25,563 bases of DNA from Setaria digitata. Lineage: Eukaryota > Nematoda > Chromadorea > Rhabditida > Setariidae. A program made the translations under genes and the position numbers. This document shows, in pieces, positions 9,976 to 20,239 of this stretch; position 1 is the stretch's first letter, and the number at the start of each line of letters is the position of its first letter. Where the stretch lies: positions 1 to 25,563 of the forward strand of contig RCAB01000700.1 in assembly GCA_003640385.1 (NCBI GenBank). The letters run 5' to 3'. Under the pieces are notes generated by a model. It made no database searches and was not told the origin of the DNA. It saw nothing but the letters and a program-made list of their open reading frames with translations.

Positions 9976-10894
9976 AAGTTTTCTTCGCGTGTTCTTTCCC
10001 ACAGTCAGCAAATTACTGCTCATAAAATAATTGATTTTAATTAAAAACGCAAAAAAAAAAGAAATGAACGACCCTTTTATAGTATCTTGTAAAATTTTTA
10101 CATTTAACTAACTTCTTTCCTTTTCTAGAACCTTTCAGCAAAAGTTTTCCAGATGTTCCTCAATTTTTAATTAAAGCGAAAAAAAAGAAGAATTAAGAGG
10201 CGAAGTTTTATTTCCTTTTAACAAAAAAAAATTTTTGCAAAAATTTTAGCTGGACAAAAATTGTTAGAATTTCATCAAAATTGCTTGATTCAGAATAATA
10301 CTATTAGCCATTTTAACTTACTAACTTTTTTTTTTTGAGAAAAAAACCTTTTAATTGGAAAATTGAAAATTTAATTGCGAAGATTCAAAACTGTTAAAAT
10401 TTCAAATTTTGTGGCATTAAATTAAACATAAATTGTTGTTATAAATTAATTTTCCTTGAGCTATCTCTGATAGATTAAAAATTAGAAAATATCAGACTTC
10501 GATTTTTAATTCCGGTTAGAATTCAATTATTTGATATTACTTCGTAGACTATGAATACAATTTATATATGCATCTGAATTCTGAATTCTGTATCTGAATT
10601 ATTATTTTTCTTTCATTTTTTTTTTTTTAATTTAGAATTAATAAAAAATCAAAATTTCTGATACTATGAGCATTTGAATCGTAAAATTAGAATCACGAAT
10701 CCTGAATCTGAATCTAAAATATCATACCGTACTGATTTTCATTTTCATTTAAGTCCATTTATGTTTTTTTTTTCACTTTTTTTATTTTGAATTAATTAAA
10801 ATTCGAAGAAATAGAAGATTAATAAGCTTTTTCAGTCATTCAATATTTATCGAGATTGGAATTTTTATCATTTTCATCTGATTTCTTCTTGCAG
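9976..10894. other. Gene-free AT-rich sequence before the broken gene
   Basis: Holds degenerate CTGAATTCTGAATC-type repeats at 10570-10600 and 10665-10725, and T tracts. It ends in ATTTCTTCTTGCAG (to 10894), a good acceptor for the exon that follows. Confidence 0.6.
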
Positions 10895-11727
10895 GAAATG
10901 CTGAAAAGGCTATCAAATGATAAAAAGAGAGCTATCAAGACTGAGAATGCAGAAGACAGTAGAAAAAATTTGATGATGAGAAATTGTGTCTTGATCAAAT
11001 GTTATCAATTATCAATGAAATAGATATTTCAAGAAGTAATAGTCATATAGGTGCAAATTTTATTAAATATTACTAGATTTCATATATATTTCTCAAAAAA
11101 AAAAAAAAAAAAAAAACAAAGAAACAGAGAAGAAAAAAATCACCATATCTGAGAATGATTTATAATGCTTATTTTCTTAACTTTTTATTTTTTTATAAAT
11201 TTTGTTTTCCATGTCTGAATGGAAATAATTGTGAAATTTGCAGCTTTTCATTTTTTTTTTCTTTAATTAATTAAATGCTTTCTATTAATTAGCTGCTTAG
11301 CTTCATCTAAAGTTTTAGGTGTGGTGAAAAAAAAGATTAGACGATGGAAAAACGCTAACCAAATGGTTTATTCTGCAGATGGTGGATTTTATCAGATTCC
11401 ATTTGGAAGTGATTGTTTGGTTTCGAATTGATAACATAAATTAAATTTAAAATTTAATCACTATCATTTAAATGATTCGGCTAAAGTTTGCGATATAAGT
11501 GCTACTGATACTAAAAAAAAAAAATCTATTAAAGATTCAGCTACCAATTGTATTAAAATAATTACTGTAGTAATGCCGGGAATGATTATTGTAACAACAG
11601 AGAGTGATGAAGATATCAGTAGTGATTATGATAGCAGGGAAAAGTGATCAAGCCAATTGGAACTGATGATTGTGATAATGGTAATGAAAAGGTCATATTT
11701 TGGATAACTTATGAGCAGAAAAGGTAA
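10895..11727 (+). pseudogene. Broken + strand gene, two exons, unknown family
   Basis: Seen: acceptor TTCTTGCAG, then a frame from 10895 (ATG 10898; MLKRLSNDKKRAIKTENAED). At the A6T3 run 10963-10971 the protein-like reading moves by one base and goes on as DDEKLCLDQMLSIINE and DISRSNSHI to a donor GTGCAA at 11051. Intron 11051-11318 (268 bases) ends in GTTTTAG; the phase carries over exactly (G plus GT makes Gly). Exon two reads VVKKKIRRWKNANQM, then VYSADGGFYQIPFGSDCLVSN (21 residues split here as VYSADGGFYQ and IPFGSDCLVSN), then TGA TAA at 11429-11434. The same phase stays open 11435-11644 (DSAKVCDISATD; TTESDEDISSDYDS), and after another one-base shift near 11638 continues as GKVIKPIGTDDCDNG, then EKVIFWITYEQKR, to TAA 11725-11727. 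Two frameshifts and two stops suggest a pseudogene; base-calling errors in homopolymers could explain part. Family not recognised. Confidence 0.42.
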
Positions 11728-12939
11728 TTACTTGATAAATATTGACGATTAATTGTTAATGACTTTTGCTTAATGAATAATTTTCAAAAGTCAAAGAAAT
11801 ATTTGTTGATTTTATACTGAATAAAATTAATTTATTCTCGCATCTTATCATTCTTCTTTATTATCACAAGTGCTCTGCATAATCATTAATTAGTCGTTTT
11901 TTTTTTCACAATGCAAATAATCATTTTGGGATGAAATTCGAAAACGTGATAAATTTTGTGATAAGTGGATAAATTTGTGATAAATTTATTTATTAATAAA
12001 TTTGTAACTGAAAAGTAACCGAAAAAAAATTCCAGAATATTCTGGTAAATTTAACAAACTGTAATCAATTATTTTAATCAGAATTGATAAAGACGAATTT
12101 TAACACTGAGGAAAGAACTTTCGTCTCTTCAAGTTAAAGAATTGAATGTTAAGAATTAATCAATAAATGATTTGGTAAGATCATTTATTAATAGTTCAGT
12201 GAATTAAGAGATCTTTAAAGACTTATGTATATTTTGGCGTTGTATTTTTCTGTAATGAATGATAGTTCTGGACCTGAAATAGAAATGCTGAAATTCGATT
12301 AATAAAGTCTTCTACTGAATTTGCTATTGGAAAATTATTGTTTCATTTCAGATTTTAGGATTATTGCAATTGAAATTTTCAGATTTTCTTGTAATTCTTA
12401 TAAATAACTGACTAAAGCAATAAAACATTTTCACTGCAAAATAATGAAAATTTTGTTTGTTTGTTTCATTGCGAATTGTTTGACAGTAAAACATTTTGTT
12501 AAATATTATTAAACATTAAAATTGTTTTATATTTGTAGAAAATTTTGCAAAAGTTTAATTAATTTGTTTCGAGCTAAAGAATGAAGAAGAAAAAATTTGA
12601 AGGAAATATATTTTGGCGTTGTATGCAATTTTGAAATTTTAAATTTCAATCATTTTTCTTTCATTTTTTATTTTTGTTTTTGGTTTTTTTTTTTTTTTTT
12701 TTTATCTTTTAATAATAATGATAAATTGCGCATTCTCTGTTTCGCCAGCAATTCTCAGGAATGCTACGAAGATATGATAATGAAATATCATTCATTTTTT
12801 TTTTCAGGAAATTTTCGGAATTATCACCAATCAAATCAAAACCATATCAAATCTCTGATAATTTTTCGCTTAATTTCACCAATTATTGTTTCTTTTTAAA
12901 CACTGCGATCGTTTTTCGTCCTTTTTTTTTTTTTTTCAG
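11728..12939. other. AT-rich sequence with isolated short frames
   Basis: Contains many GATA words, a 25-codon ATG frame at 12225-12302 (MYILALYFSVMNDSSGPEIE, then MLKFD) with no splice support, and a second acceptor-like TTTTTTCAG at 12807. + strand frames over 12597-13021 run through T tracts, so they are weak. The 18-base repeat here is listed separately. Confidence 0.5.
12228..12624. repeat. Exact 18-base direct repeat, spacing 379 bases
   Basis: TATATTTTGGCGTTGTAT occurs at 12228-12245 and 12607-12624. The core TTTTGGCGTTG is unusually G/C-rich for this DNA. Flanks are not clearly alike, so it is either a shared functional word or the last trace of a duplication. Confidence 0.85.
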
Positions 12940-13012
12940 AAATGATACACGATATATTATGGGAACTGAAATTTATCATAACAAATATTACTGGATATAT
13001 AAATATTATCAG
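12940..13012 (+). CDS. Possible 73-base splice-bounded exon
   Basis: Seen: about 15 T followed by CAG ends at 12939, and the stretch ends CAG with GTATTT following at 13013, both good nematode splice signals. Two of three frames are open: one starts with ATG at 12942 (MIHDILWELKFIITNITGYI), the other reads NDTRYIMGTEIYHNKYYWIY. Neither joins in phase to the upstream T-tract acceptor at 12807, so the exon is orphaned. T tracts are so common here that this pattern may be chance. Confidence 0.22.
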
Positions 13013-13294
13013 GTATTTTAAATTTTAAAAACCATCGAATTTCAATTTTTGTCTCTGAAATTTATTATGTCAGTTATCAATAAACGCTTATTTTTTTTTT
13101 TTTACTTTTCTGAAGGAAACAAATATAAATTGCTCGATTTTTCTATTTTCTTTTCTTCATTTCCTCTTTTTTTTTTCTATTAATTAATTAATTGTTTATT
13201 TTTTTTTTGCATGAATTTTGTTTGTTTAATTTTTCCTTTCTTATTTAAAAAAAAATAAAAATAAAAAATAATTTTACAGCAAGAAAATAACAAT

Positions 13295-13395
13295 GCATAA
13301 ATAGCAATAACAATAGGAATAATAATAATAACAATAATAATAATAGCAATAGTAATAATAATGATAATAGTAATAGTAATAATAATAGTAAATAA
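13295..13395. repeat. Degenerate AAT/AGT trinucleotide repeat
   Basis: Units of AAT interspersed with AGC, AGT, AAC and GAT. It is an older, more varied relative of the AAT array at 1644. Confidence 0.85.
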
Positions 13396-13487
13396 TTTAA
13401 TAAAATTTGATTTAAAATCAATTCCTATCCCTTTACGAAAATAGTTTTATTAGTAATCGATAGAATTTGAAAATGGAACCAAAATGA

Positions 13488-13703
13488 TTTTGCTTCATAG
13501 GACGTTCTTTGTTCTCCTCTTACATTGATGAGTGGAAAATTGAAAATTCAGGAGTGAAATTTTCAGTTCAAAGGGACGATGCCGCTCTTGGCTCACTCGG
13601 CTCTCGGCTTCATCATCTGCTTGTTTCTCGCCGACTTGTCGCTTTCTTGTCCGATTTAAAACTTGATTTATTTATGCTTCCAGGATTTCAGAATTCAATC
13701 TAG
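13488..13703 (+). CDS. 72-codon open frame in a GC/CpG-richer island
   Basis: Seen: frame open from 13488 to TAG 13701-13703. An acceptor-like TTGCTTCATAG ends at 13500. After it the frame reads SLFSSYIDEWKIENSGVKF, then SVQRDDAALGSLGSRLHHL, then LVSRRLVAFLSDLKLDL. There is no ATG at the start. The island (about 13500-13770) has many CpG dinucleotides and much higher GC than the desert around it. The minus strand is also largely open here (see next entry), so the strand cannot be settled by eye. A second acceptor-like TTATGCTTCCAG lies at 13671-13682. No family recognised. An exon or a promoter-associated first exon is likely. Confidence 0.3.
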   Translation, partial: FCFIGRSLFSSYIDEWKIENSGVKFSVQRDDAALGSLGSRLHHLLVSRRLVAFLSDLKLDLFMLPGFQNSI

Positions 13704-13773
13704 CATTACGGTTCACAAGCTGGCTCACCACAACAGCCTTACGACTACTACTACTACTACTACTACTGCTCAT
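13495..13773 (-). CDS. Rival minus-strand frame with Ser run, unknown product
   Basis: Seen: ATG at 13773-13771 starts a 33-residue frame with nine Ser encoded by AGC plus eight AGT, followed by RKAVVVSQLVNRNARLNSEI and LEA, ending at TAA (13674-13672). The same phase then continues open for 58 codons (QVLNRTRKRQVGEKQADDEA, then ESRVSQERHRPFELK) to TGA at 13497-13495. If the TAA were spliced out or an error, a 92-residue basic product would result. Overlaps the + strand frame, so at most one is real. No family recognised. Confidence 0.2.
13744..13767. repeat. Eight-unit ACT trinucleotide repeat
   Basis: Eight uninterrupted ACT units (AGT on the minus strand) at the edge of the GC-richer island. 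It codes Thr or Leu on the + strand and Ser on the minus strand, depending on phase. Confidence 0.95.
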
Positions 13774-15854
13774 TTAGAAAAGTATTGACATAGACAGATA
13801 TATATATATTATGTATATTTATTTTATTTAATTATTCAAAAAAAGAAAAAAAAAAAGAAACTTCCTTTTCTTTTTTCTTGTCTCTTTTTTTCTTCAATTT
13901 TTTTTTTTTTTTTTTTTTGAAAAAAGAAAAAAATTAAAGAAAAAATTTATTCATTATTTGATAATTTAAAAGAGAAAAAGAAAACAAAAAGCAAAAAAAA
14001 AAAAGTAGCAATTTTGAAAAATATTGGAAATTTAATTTGAATTTTCATAATTTTTCCTTATTTTTCTTTTTTTTACTCGAAAACAATTCCATTATTAGTT
14101 ATTGTATTATATTTGAAATAGTAACAATGAAAAAAAAAAAAAAAAAAAAAAAAAAAAACGAGGAAAATGATAAAGCATAAAATACAAATGTGATCGAAGT
14201 TTTAACGTTTTAAAATTTATACTGAGAAAAAAAAAACTGAAAATTTTGGCGGTTTTTTCTTTCTTCTCTCTTTTTTTTTTCCAAAATAATTCATTCATTT
14301 AAAAGACAAAAAAGAAGAATGAAAAAAATGTGAAATATAAATAATTTCTTTTTTAAATCTTGCAATTCACAGCAACGGCGCTAATGTACAAATATTTTCA
14401 GTCAAATATTTCATTTTTTGTTCATTTAAATTTTTGAGCAATAATTTAATAAGTGATATTTCGAAGATTTCATTGAGCATTTTGTTTCAAATAATTCTTC
14501 TTAGTTAAAATATATTTTCATTATAGAAAAATATTATATTCAAGTTTCGTTCGCATAAGAATATATTTATGCAAATAGAAAGTGGGATTTTAAATTTTTG
14601 AAATTCGAATTTATTTTGGAGGAAGAAAAGATGGAAGAAAATGAATGGTAACTAAATAGTATTTGAATATATTTTTACAAACTTACATGTTTCAATTGAA
14701 TTTTTAGACTCTTTTAGCTAACTTCAAATTTTACGAAATTTTGGCCACGAATAATTAATGAAATTAATTATTTGAACATTTAATTTTATGCATACATATT
14801 TCTGTAGGCAAGCCTAAATCCAATCAATGATTAAATTAACAACTAAACAGCTGATGAACTACTACTAGTATTACTACTTTTTTAATTAGTTATCGGCTTA
14901 TAATTGGACAGCTAACACTTACAGTAGTTAATATAAGTCTAACGCTAAAATTTCGTTAAATTTAGGAAATTTTTTTTTTTAAATTTCTTCAAACTATATT
15001 AATTTTTTTTTTTTTTTTTTTTTAAGAAATATTCCCAGTAATTATGAATCTGATCGACGAATTAACAGTTTCGCGATGAATTTTTTTTTTTTTTTTTTGA
15101 ATTAATTAACGACTTATAATTGCGAAATTTGTGCCGACCAAATGAAATCCAGATAAAAAGTTTTTGATCGTATTTTGGGATAAAGCAGTTGCGGAATTTA
15201 ATTGAAATAATTAGTGGAATGAAAGTGATAAATGAAAAAATTTGTTCGTTCACACATTAATTTTGCTAGCTATTTTAAATTGCCTAGCAAATAATTTTCC
15301 AAACAAATCGTTTCGTACTTTTCAAAATTCCATCTTTATATTTATATCAAAAGATACTTAAATAGTCAACTTTTCAATTTTTTTAAATTTCATTTTATAC
15401 TTTCATATTTTCGAAAAGAAAAAGGAAAAATAAAATTTAGAAAAGTATGTAATTTAAAATACACTTCAACTTATATAACAATTATATCCATTTTATATTT
15501 TCGAAAAACAAAAAAAAAAAACGAAAAAATGTGAGAAATTTTGTTATATAATTTCTTTTTTTTTTTTTTTTGTTTTCATTTTTTAATGAATTATTTTCAA
15601 TAATTTTTCTTTAAACAAAAAAAAAAAGAAAAAATTTAAATTATTATTATTGTAAAAGATTTTCAAAGGAAAAAAAATAGCTGCAAAACTTTCTTAGCTT
15701 TAACATTTTTATTTTTATTTTTAAGAAAAAAAGAAAAAGAAACTTTTAAGCAATGGCTCATATTGCGTCATTTTTCTATATATTTCTTTTTATTTTTTAT
15801 CTTTTTTCTTTTGCATTTTTATTTTCACATTTTAATGAGTGCTTTTTTTTCTCC

Positions 15855-15886
<32 letters not shown>

Positions 15887-16196
15887 AAAAAAAAGTTTTT
15901 TCTTTTTTGTTTCTTTTAAAACGATCGATTATTATCGTTTCCCATTTTGTTCACATTGTTAATGTGAAATGAATTGTTCAATAAATTATTATCTTTAACA
16001 GCCAACCATTTAGTACATACATTTATCGTTTTGCCATCGTTATTTGGCTTTTTTTTAATTTACACCAAAAGAAAAAGTTTTAATTTTAAGAAAAATTTAA
16101 TTTAATTTTTAAAAAAGACTAAATTCAATTGCAGCACATTTTAGCATTCCTTTTTTTCGTTTTTATTTTATCTTATTTAATTGTAAAATTAATTGC
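13774..16196. other. Gene-free tract DNA
   Basis: Includes the longest homopolymers in the window: 29 A at 14130-14158 and 26 T at 15855-15880. Also a TA-rich patch at 13795-13820. Open frames on the minus strand at 14107-14298 and 15062-15253 are homopolymer-driven. No exon, RNA gene or mobile element seen. Confidence 0.65.
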
Positions 16197-16199
16197 TTT

Positions 16200-16290
16200 C
16201 ATAATTTTTCGCATTATCATTAATTTATTATTATCATTATTATTAAAGAATTATCATTATTATTATTAATTATTATTATTATTACTCAAC
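16200..16290. repeat. TTA/ATTATC degenerate repeat
   Basis: TTATTATCATTATTATTAAAG and variants, two passes of ATTATCATTATTATT separated by about 35 bases. Leads into the longer TTATCA block. Confidence 0.75.
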
Positions 16291-16420
16291 TGTTTGACTC
16301 TCTTTTTTTTTGTTTTCTTTAAGAATTGTCTAATGATAAATAATTGGAAAATTTTAATTAGGTTGAATGTATGTATGATATGGTTTGTCACAGTAACAGA
16401 GACCAGAAATTTTTATTCTT

Positions 16421-16735
16421 TCTTATCATTAATAATTTCTTGTCATCAATTATTTCTTAATTATGAATTATTCGCTATCACTTCTTACTATGTATCATTC
16501 CTTGTCATGAATTCCCTATTATTATCAGTAATTCATTATCATTTATTATTTCATATCACGGAATTATTTTTTATTATGTGTTATACTACATCATTGAGTA
16601 TTTATTAATACGAATTATTGCTTGCCATAAACCATCCTTTATCACTGATCAGCTTCTTATCATGAATTAGTACTTTTTTTCTCTCTCCCCCCCCCCCCCC
16701 CTTTATCATGACTTTTTGCTTATCATCAGTTCTTC
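16421..16735. repeat. Decayed minisatellite, unit near TTCTTATCATGAATTA
   Basis: Variants of the unit recur about every 15 to 30 bases: TCTTATCATTAATAA (16421), TTCTTGTCATCAATTA, CTATCACTTC, CTTGTCATGAATTCC, ATTATCAGTAATTC, CATATCACGGAATT, CTTTATCACTGATC, TTCTTATCATGAATTA (16655), CTTATCATCAGTT (16719). A 104-codon + strand frame over 16294-16608 is a by-product of this repeat, which is short of stops in that phase. Confidence 0.7.
16687..16701. repeat. Poly-C run of 15
   Basis: Fifteen C in a row preceded by CTCTCT. It is the only long G/C homopolymer in the window, sitting inside the TTATCA block. Confidence 0.95.
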
Positions 16736-16859
16736 CTCAATTTTTAAGCAGTAACGATTTAAATGAGCTTCCTCCTTCTTTCTGATTTAAAATGTTGATG
16801 AATCAGTACTACTTAAATCGATCTAGCTCTTCGTTAGTTATTTCTTAAAGGAAAAAAAA

Positions 16860-17322
16860 AAAAAACAAGCAAAGAAAAAATTTGTTTATTTTCTAAAATT
16901 TGAAAATTACTCTAAATTTTATAAAATCAAAAAAAAAGAATGAAAATTGAAAATAATTCGATTTTATAAGCATGGATCAAATTGTGATAGGAACCATCCA
17001 AGTATGTTTTGATATAAAAAAAGAAAAAAATGAAGAAAAAGGAATGAAAAGAAGAGAAACGAAAAAAAATTCGAAACCAAATCATCGAAGAAAAGCTGCT
17101 GAAAGGCATTTTAGCCTGTTTTGACATCTGTGAAATATTTATGGCTGTTAGCTTTCCGATTTCAAAAACGGAATCAAATTATTATTTCCGTTTAATTCTC
17201 TTTCCTTTCTTCCTTTTTTCTCCCTTTCTTTTTTTTTTTTTTTTTTTTTTTTTCTTCGATATCCTTTTTCAGTTGATTGATTTAATAGTTATTTATAAAT
17301 TAATCAATGAATAGAATGAAAA
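16860..17322. other. Gene-free sequence with 25-base T tract
   Basis: Holds A tracts and T tract 17229-17253. A minus-strand 66-codon frame at 16927-17127 begins with a non-ATG codon and is Phe-rich; not accepted as a gene. Confidence 0.55.
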
Positions 17323-17364
17323 TTGGGTGGAAAAGAGAAAAAATTTGAATGTTTGAATGTGAAT

Positions 17365-17430
17365 TTTCGGGTTAACCGGAATGTGCACATTTCCGGTATT
17401 TATACTGCTAAGACCGCTTCCGGTATGTAT
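17365..17430. promoter_or_regulatory. CCGG-word cluster with near-palindrome
   Basis: Contains GGGTTAACC, then CCGGAATGTGCACATTTCCGG (a near-perfect inverted repeat around ATGTGCACAT), then two direct copies of TTCCGGTATKTAT at 17391 and 17419. This GC-rich patch stands out from the flanks. CCGGAA is the core of ETS-type sites, so a regulatory element is possible; it also lies in a + strand frame (17323-17583) that then runs into T tracts. Confidence 0.3.
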
Positions 17431-17799
17431 GTTTCAACCTTCTTTTTTTTTTTCTTTTCTTTTTTTTTTTTCCACTGTGGAAGTAAATTTCAATACGATG
17501 ATTGTTTTAACAAACTCACAAATCATTGTGGAAAAAGTTCTTTCCTCTCTTATCACATTTTACTTTTATCACTTGCTCGTTAACTTTTTTGATACTTTCA
17601 AACTATAGTAGTAAATGAAACGAAATATTTCCTTTCAATTATTCTCATTTTTGGTCGTTTTTCTTTTTGTTAATGATTAAAGCGAAACATTTATTTGTGT
17701 GCCTTTTTTTCTTTTCTTTTATTTTTCACAAATTAAAATTTAATTTATTAAAAAAGGAATAATTTTGTTAGAAGCATTGTATTTTTTTTTTTTTGATAA

Positions 17800-18139
17800 A
17801 ACCAACACTTTTCTAATATTAATTTGCTGAAATTTAAAAATACTGCATCTATAGTTGAAGATAATTCGACCATTAAAATCATTTTGATTGATTTCATAAC
17901 TGAGATGAAAAAAAAAAAGGCAATAATTAATGATGATGCTTCTGTTTTTCTTTTTTTTTTTTTTTTTTTTGAAGTAGTAATTCTGCTGAATTTAATGCCC
18001 GCACATAAGTAACACTTTTGATAAAAGTGATAGCTCTGATAAAACTACTACTACTACAGCTGATAAAAGTAATAATTATGATAATGGTAATAATGCCTGT
18101 GCTAGGGAGAATGTTTCTGTCGATGATAGTACTTTCTGA
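17800..18139 (+). CDS. Two overlapping coding-like low-complexity frames
   Basis: Seen: frame one is open 17800-18012 and reads FKNTASIVEDNSTIKIILID and TEMKKKKAIINDDASV before a T tract gives a Phe run. Frame two is open 17996-18136 (TGA 18137-18139) and reads SNTFDKSDSSDKTTTTTADK, then SNNYDNGNNACARENVSVDD. Neither has an ATG at its start or clear splice sites. The Asp/Ser/Thr/Asn/Lys bias comes from repeated TGATAA, AGT and ACT words, and a similar GATAATGGTAAT stretch occurs in the broken gene at 11674-11685. More likely a decayed GATA-word repeat than a gene. Confidence 0.18.
18013..18029. repeat. Perfect hairpin CACTTTT-GAT-AAAAGTG
   Basis: Seven-base arms around a three-base GAT loop. 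The same TTTTGATAAAA word recurs at about 17790 and, in part, at 18194 and 18310. Confidence 0.8.
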
Positions 18140-18795
18140 TAAGCTACTAAAAGCTCGAACTAATATTTCTGTTTGCTAATAATAATATTTCTGATAAAAG
18201 GATAAATTCTATTAGATAAAAATGGTATATGTAAAATACATATGATAAGTTAATGATGCCACCGTTAGATTTCCTAATAAACGTAACAGTTTTTGCTAAA
18301 ATTAACATTTTTGATAAATCTAATTCGTTATTTTCATTTTTAAACCAGTTAAAATGAACTTTTAAAACTCATTTGTTTTTTTTTTCTTTTTTAAATTTAA
18401 ATTTAATTTCCAAAATATCCTTCTTCTTCTTAAATGGGCGGTTTTTCTTTTTTTTTTTTTGAGAGAACATTTTAGAAAAAATAATAAATTTTCAATTTTC
18501 ATTGAAATATTTTACCTTTCTCTGAAATAATTTCCTCGGCATTTTTGTAATTATCTAAAAAAAAAAAAAAATTGTTTTCATCAAAACAAAATCATTGAAT
18601 ATATTCATATAATATTTTTACTACCATAATTATCACCATTGTTATTAAGCACTGTAAATATTTGAACCTAATGTTACTATTACGATTTAGCATTGAATTG
18701 TAATAACAACAATAATTAATATTAATGATAATAACAACGATGACATAGAGAAATATTACTTATTACTATTGAATTATTGTTATTATCTTTTTTTT
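18140..18795. other. TGATAA-rich gene-free sequence
   Basis: TGATAAAA and GATAAG words continue to about 18320, then tract DNA and AATAACAACAATAA-type repeats (18700-18740). No exon seen. Confidence 0.6.
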
Positions 18796-18799
18796 TTTT

Positions 18800-19165
18800 A
18801 TTACAAGGGAAATAATTGAAAGAGTATAATAAAGATCGTAATTGTCTTCACTAAAATTTTTCTTTCACTAAACTTCATTTTTAGGATGAAATAACACTTA
18901 ATTATTTATCAGTCATTGTTATCAATTCATTAATAATTATTGCCATTCGCTTATTTTACCTACATCCTTTTCTTAGTATAAGAGTAATAATAATAATTAT
19001 TGATAACAATGATAATGTTGAAAAATATAACTCATTATTAACCCCATCATTATCACTTTTTTTTTTTTTTAATTGTCATAAAAGGAATAATTAAGAAATT
19101 ACCATTGCCAATTTTTACGATAAAATAATATTTACTTAATTATTTATCAATCATTATCACTTTGT
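18800..19165. repeat. Two diverged copies of a ~125-base unit
   Basis: A unit running from AAGG(G)AAATAATT through ...GATGAAATAA...CTTAATTATTTATCA to TCATT.ATCA occurs at about 18800-18925 and again from 19070 to about 19165, each preceded by a T tract. Spacing is 240 to 280 bases depending on indels. This older duplication is separate from the near-identical copy after N19245. Confidence 0.6.
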
Positions 19166-19439
19166 TAAATTTCACTCCCTTTCTTTTTTTTTGAATATTT
19201 CTATTTTTAATTCGCCAAAACAAATGAAAGAAAAAAAAAAAAAANTAATTGTCATAAAAGGAATAATTAAGAAATTACCATTGCCTAGTAATAAAATTTC
19301 ATCAAATTTTTACGATGAAATAATATTTACTTAATTATTTATCAATCATTATCACTTTGTTAAATTTCACTCCCTTTCTTTTTTTTTGAATATTTCTATT
19401 TTTAATTCGCCAAAACAAATGAAAGAAAAAAAAAAAAAA
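19070..19439. repeat. 175/194-base duplication across N19245 (assembly join)
   Basis: 19070-19244 and 19246-19439 are the same sequence, except that the first lacks 19 bases after ATTGCC (present as TAGTAATAAAATTTCATCA in the second) and has GATAAAAT where the second has GATGAAAT. The older unit at about 18870 resembles the longer version, so the first copy carries a deletion. Confidence 0.93.
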
Positions 19440-20239
19440 TTTTCCCTCGTCTTTTTGTTATTTTTTTTTTTTCTTTTTTTCTATTCCTAATTGAAGCAAA
19501 AATTTTACGGTATTTATTCGTCTAAAGTCATAATTTAGCCATAAATACCTCCCGTAGGATTATTCTCAGTTTTGCTATTAATCGAAATAATTTCGAAACT
19601 ACGATGTATATTTATAGCGATTAATATTTATGCACATACATTGTTTTTATCATCTTGCACAATGAGTAAATAAACTAATCGCTCGGCTAATTACCGATGG
19701 GATATATTAATGATACGATAATTTGCCAAGTTTACATCGTTAAATTACATTCATAGTTACATTGTTTTTATGATTGCTTTCGTTTTTCTTCCTCTTTATC
19801 ATGATAAAATTTTGCTTAATCGTTTATTTTTTATTTTTTTTTTTTTTTTTGCCCTTAATAAATTTTTTGGTGTATAGCAACATTATCAAAGAGTAATTAA
19901 GTTTTATTTTTGTTATTTGAAGAGAAGAAATTAGAAATTTCTGTTATTTAATTTTATCAGCAGTATATTTTCAACAAATTTTTAGTCAAAACAAAAAAGG
20001 AAACAAAAATTCTAAAAAATTAAGATAAGATTAAAAAAAAAACGACTTAATTTATGCATAAATAATGAATGAATGAATGTAGATAAATGAATACAATTTT
20101 ATCGAAAAATGAGACTTGTCAATATAAATATAAATATATTAGAAAATAAGGAAGAGAAAGAAATGAACAAATATTTTTAATTTTTAATTGAAATTGTTAA
20201 TGGATTGTATTGTATATGTATATATAATAGTTTAATTGG
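19440..20239. other. Gene-free sequence, somewhat less tract-rich
   Basis: 19500-19760 has fewer homopolymers and includes palindrome CGAAATAATTTCG and several TAATTA words. (GAAT)n-like repeats lie at 20066-20095. No open frame of note. Confidence 0.55.

Noticed and set aside
12597..12899. 100-codon + strand open frame
   Set aside because: A 22-base T tract gives its Phe run; starts at a non-ATG codon; the pieces on either side do not join by splicing in phase.
16294..16608. 104-codon + strand open frame
   Set aside because: Produced by the TTATCA repeat, which lacks stops in that phase; begins with a T-tract Phe run.
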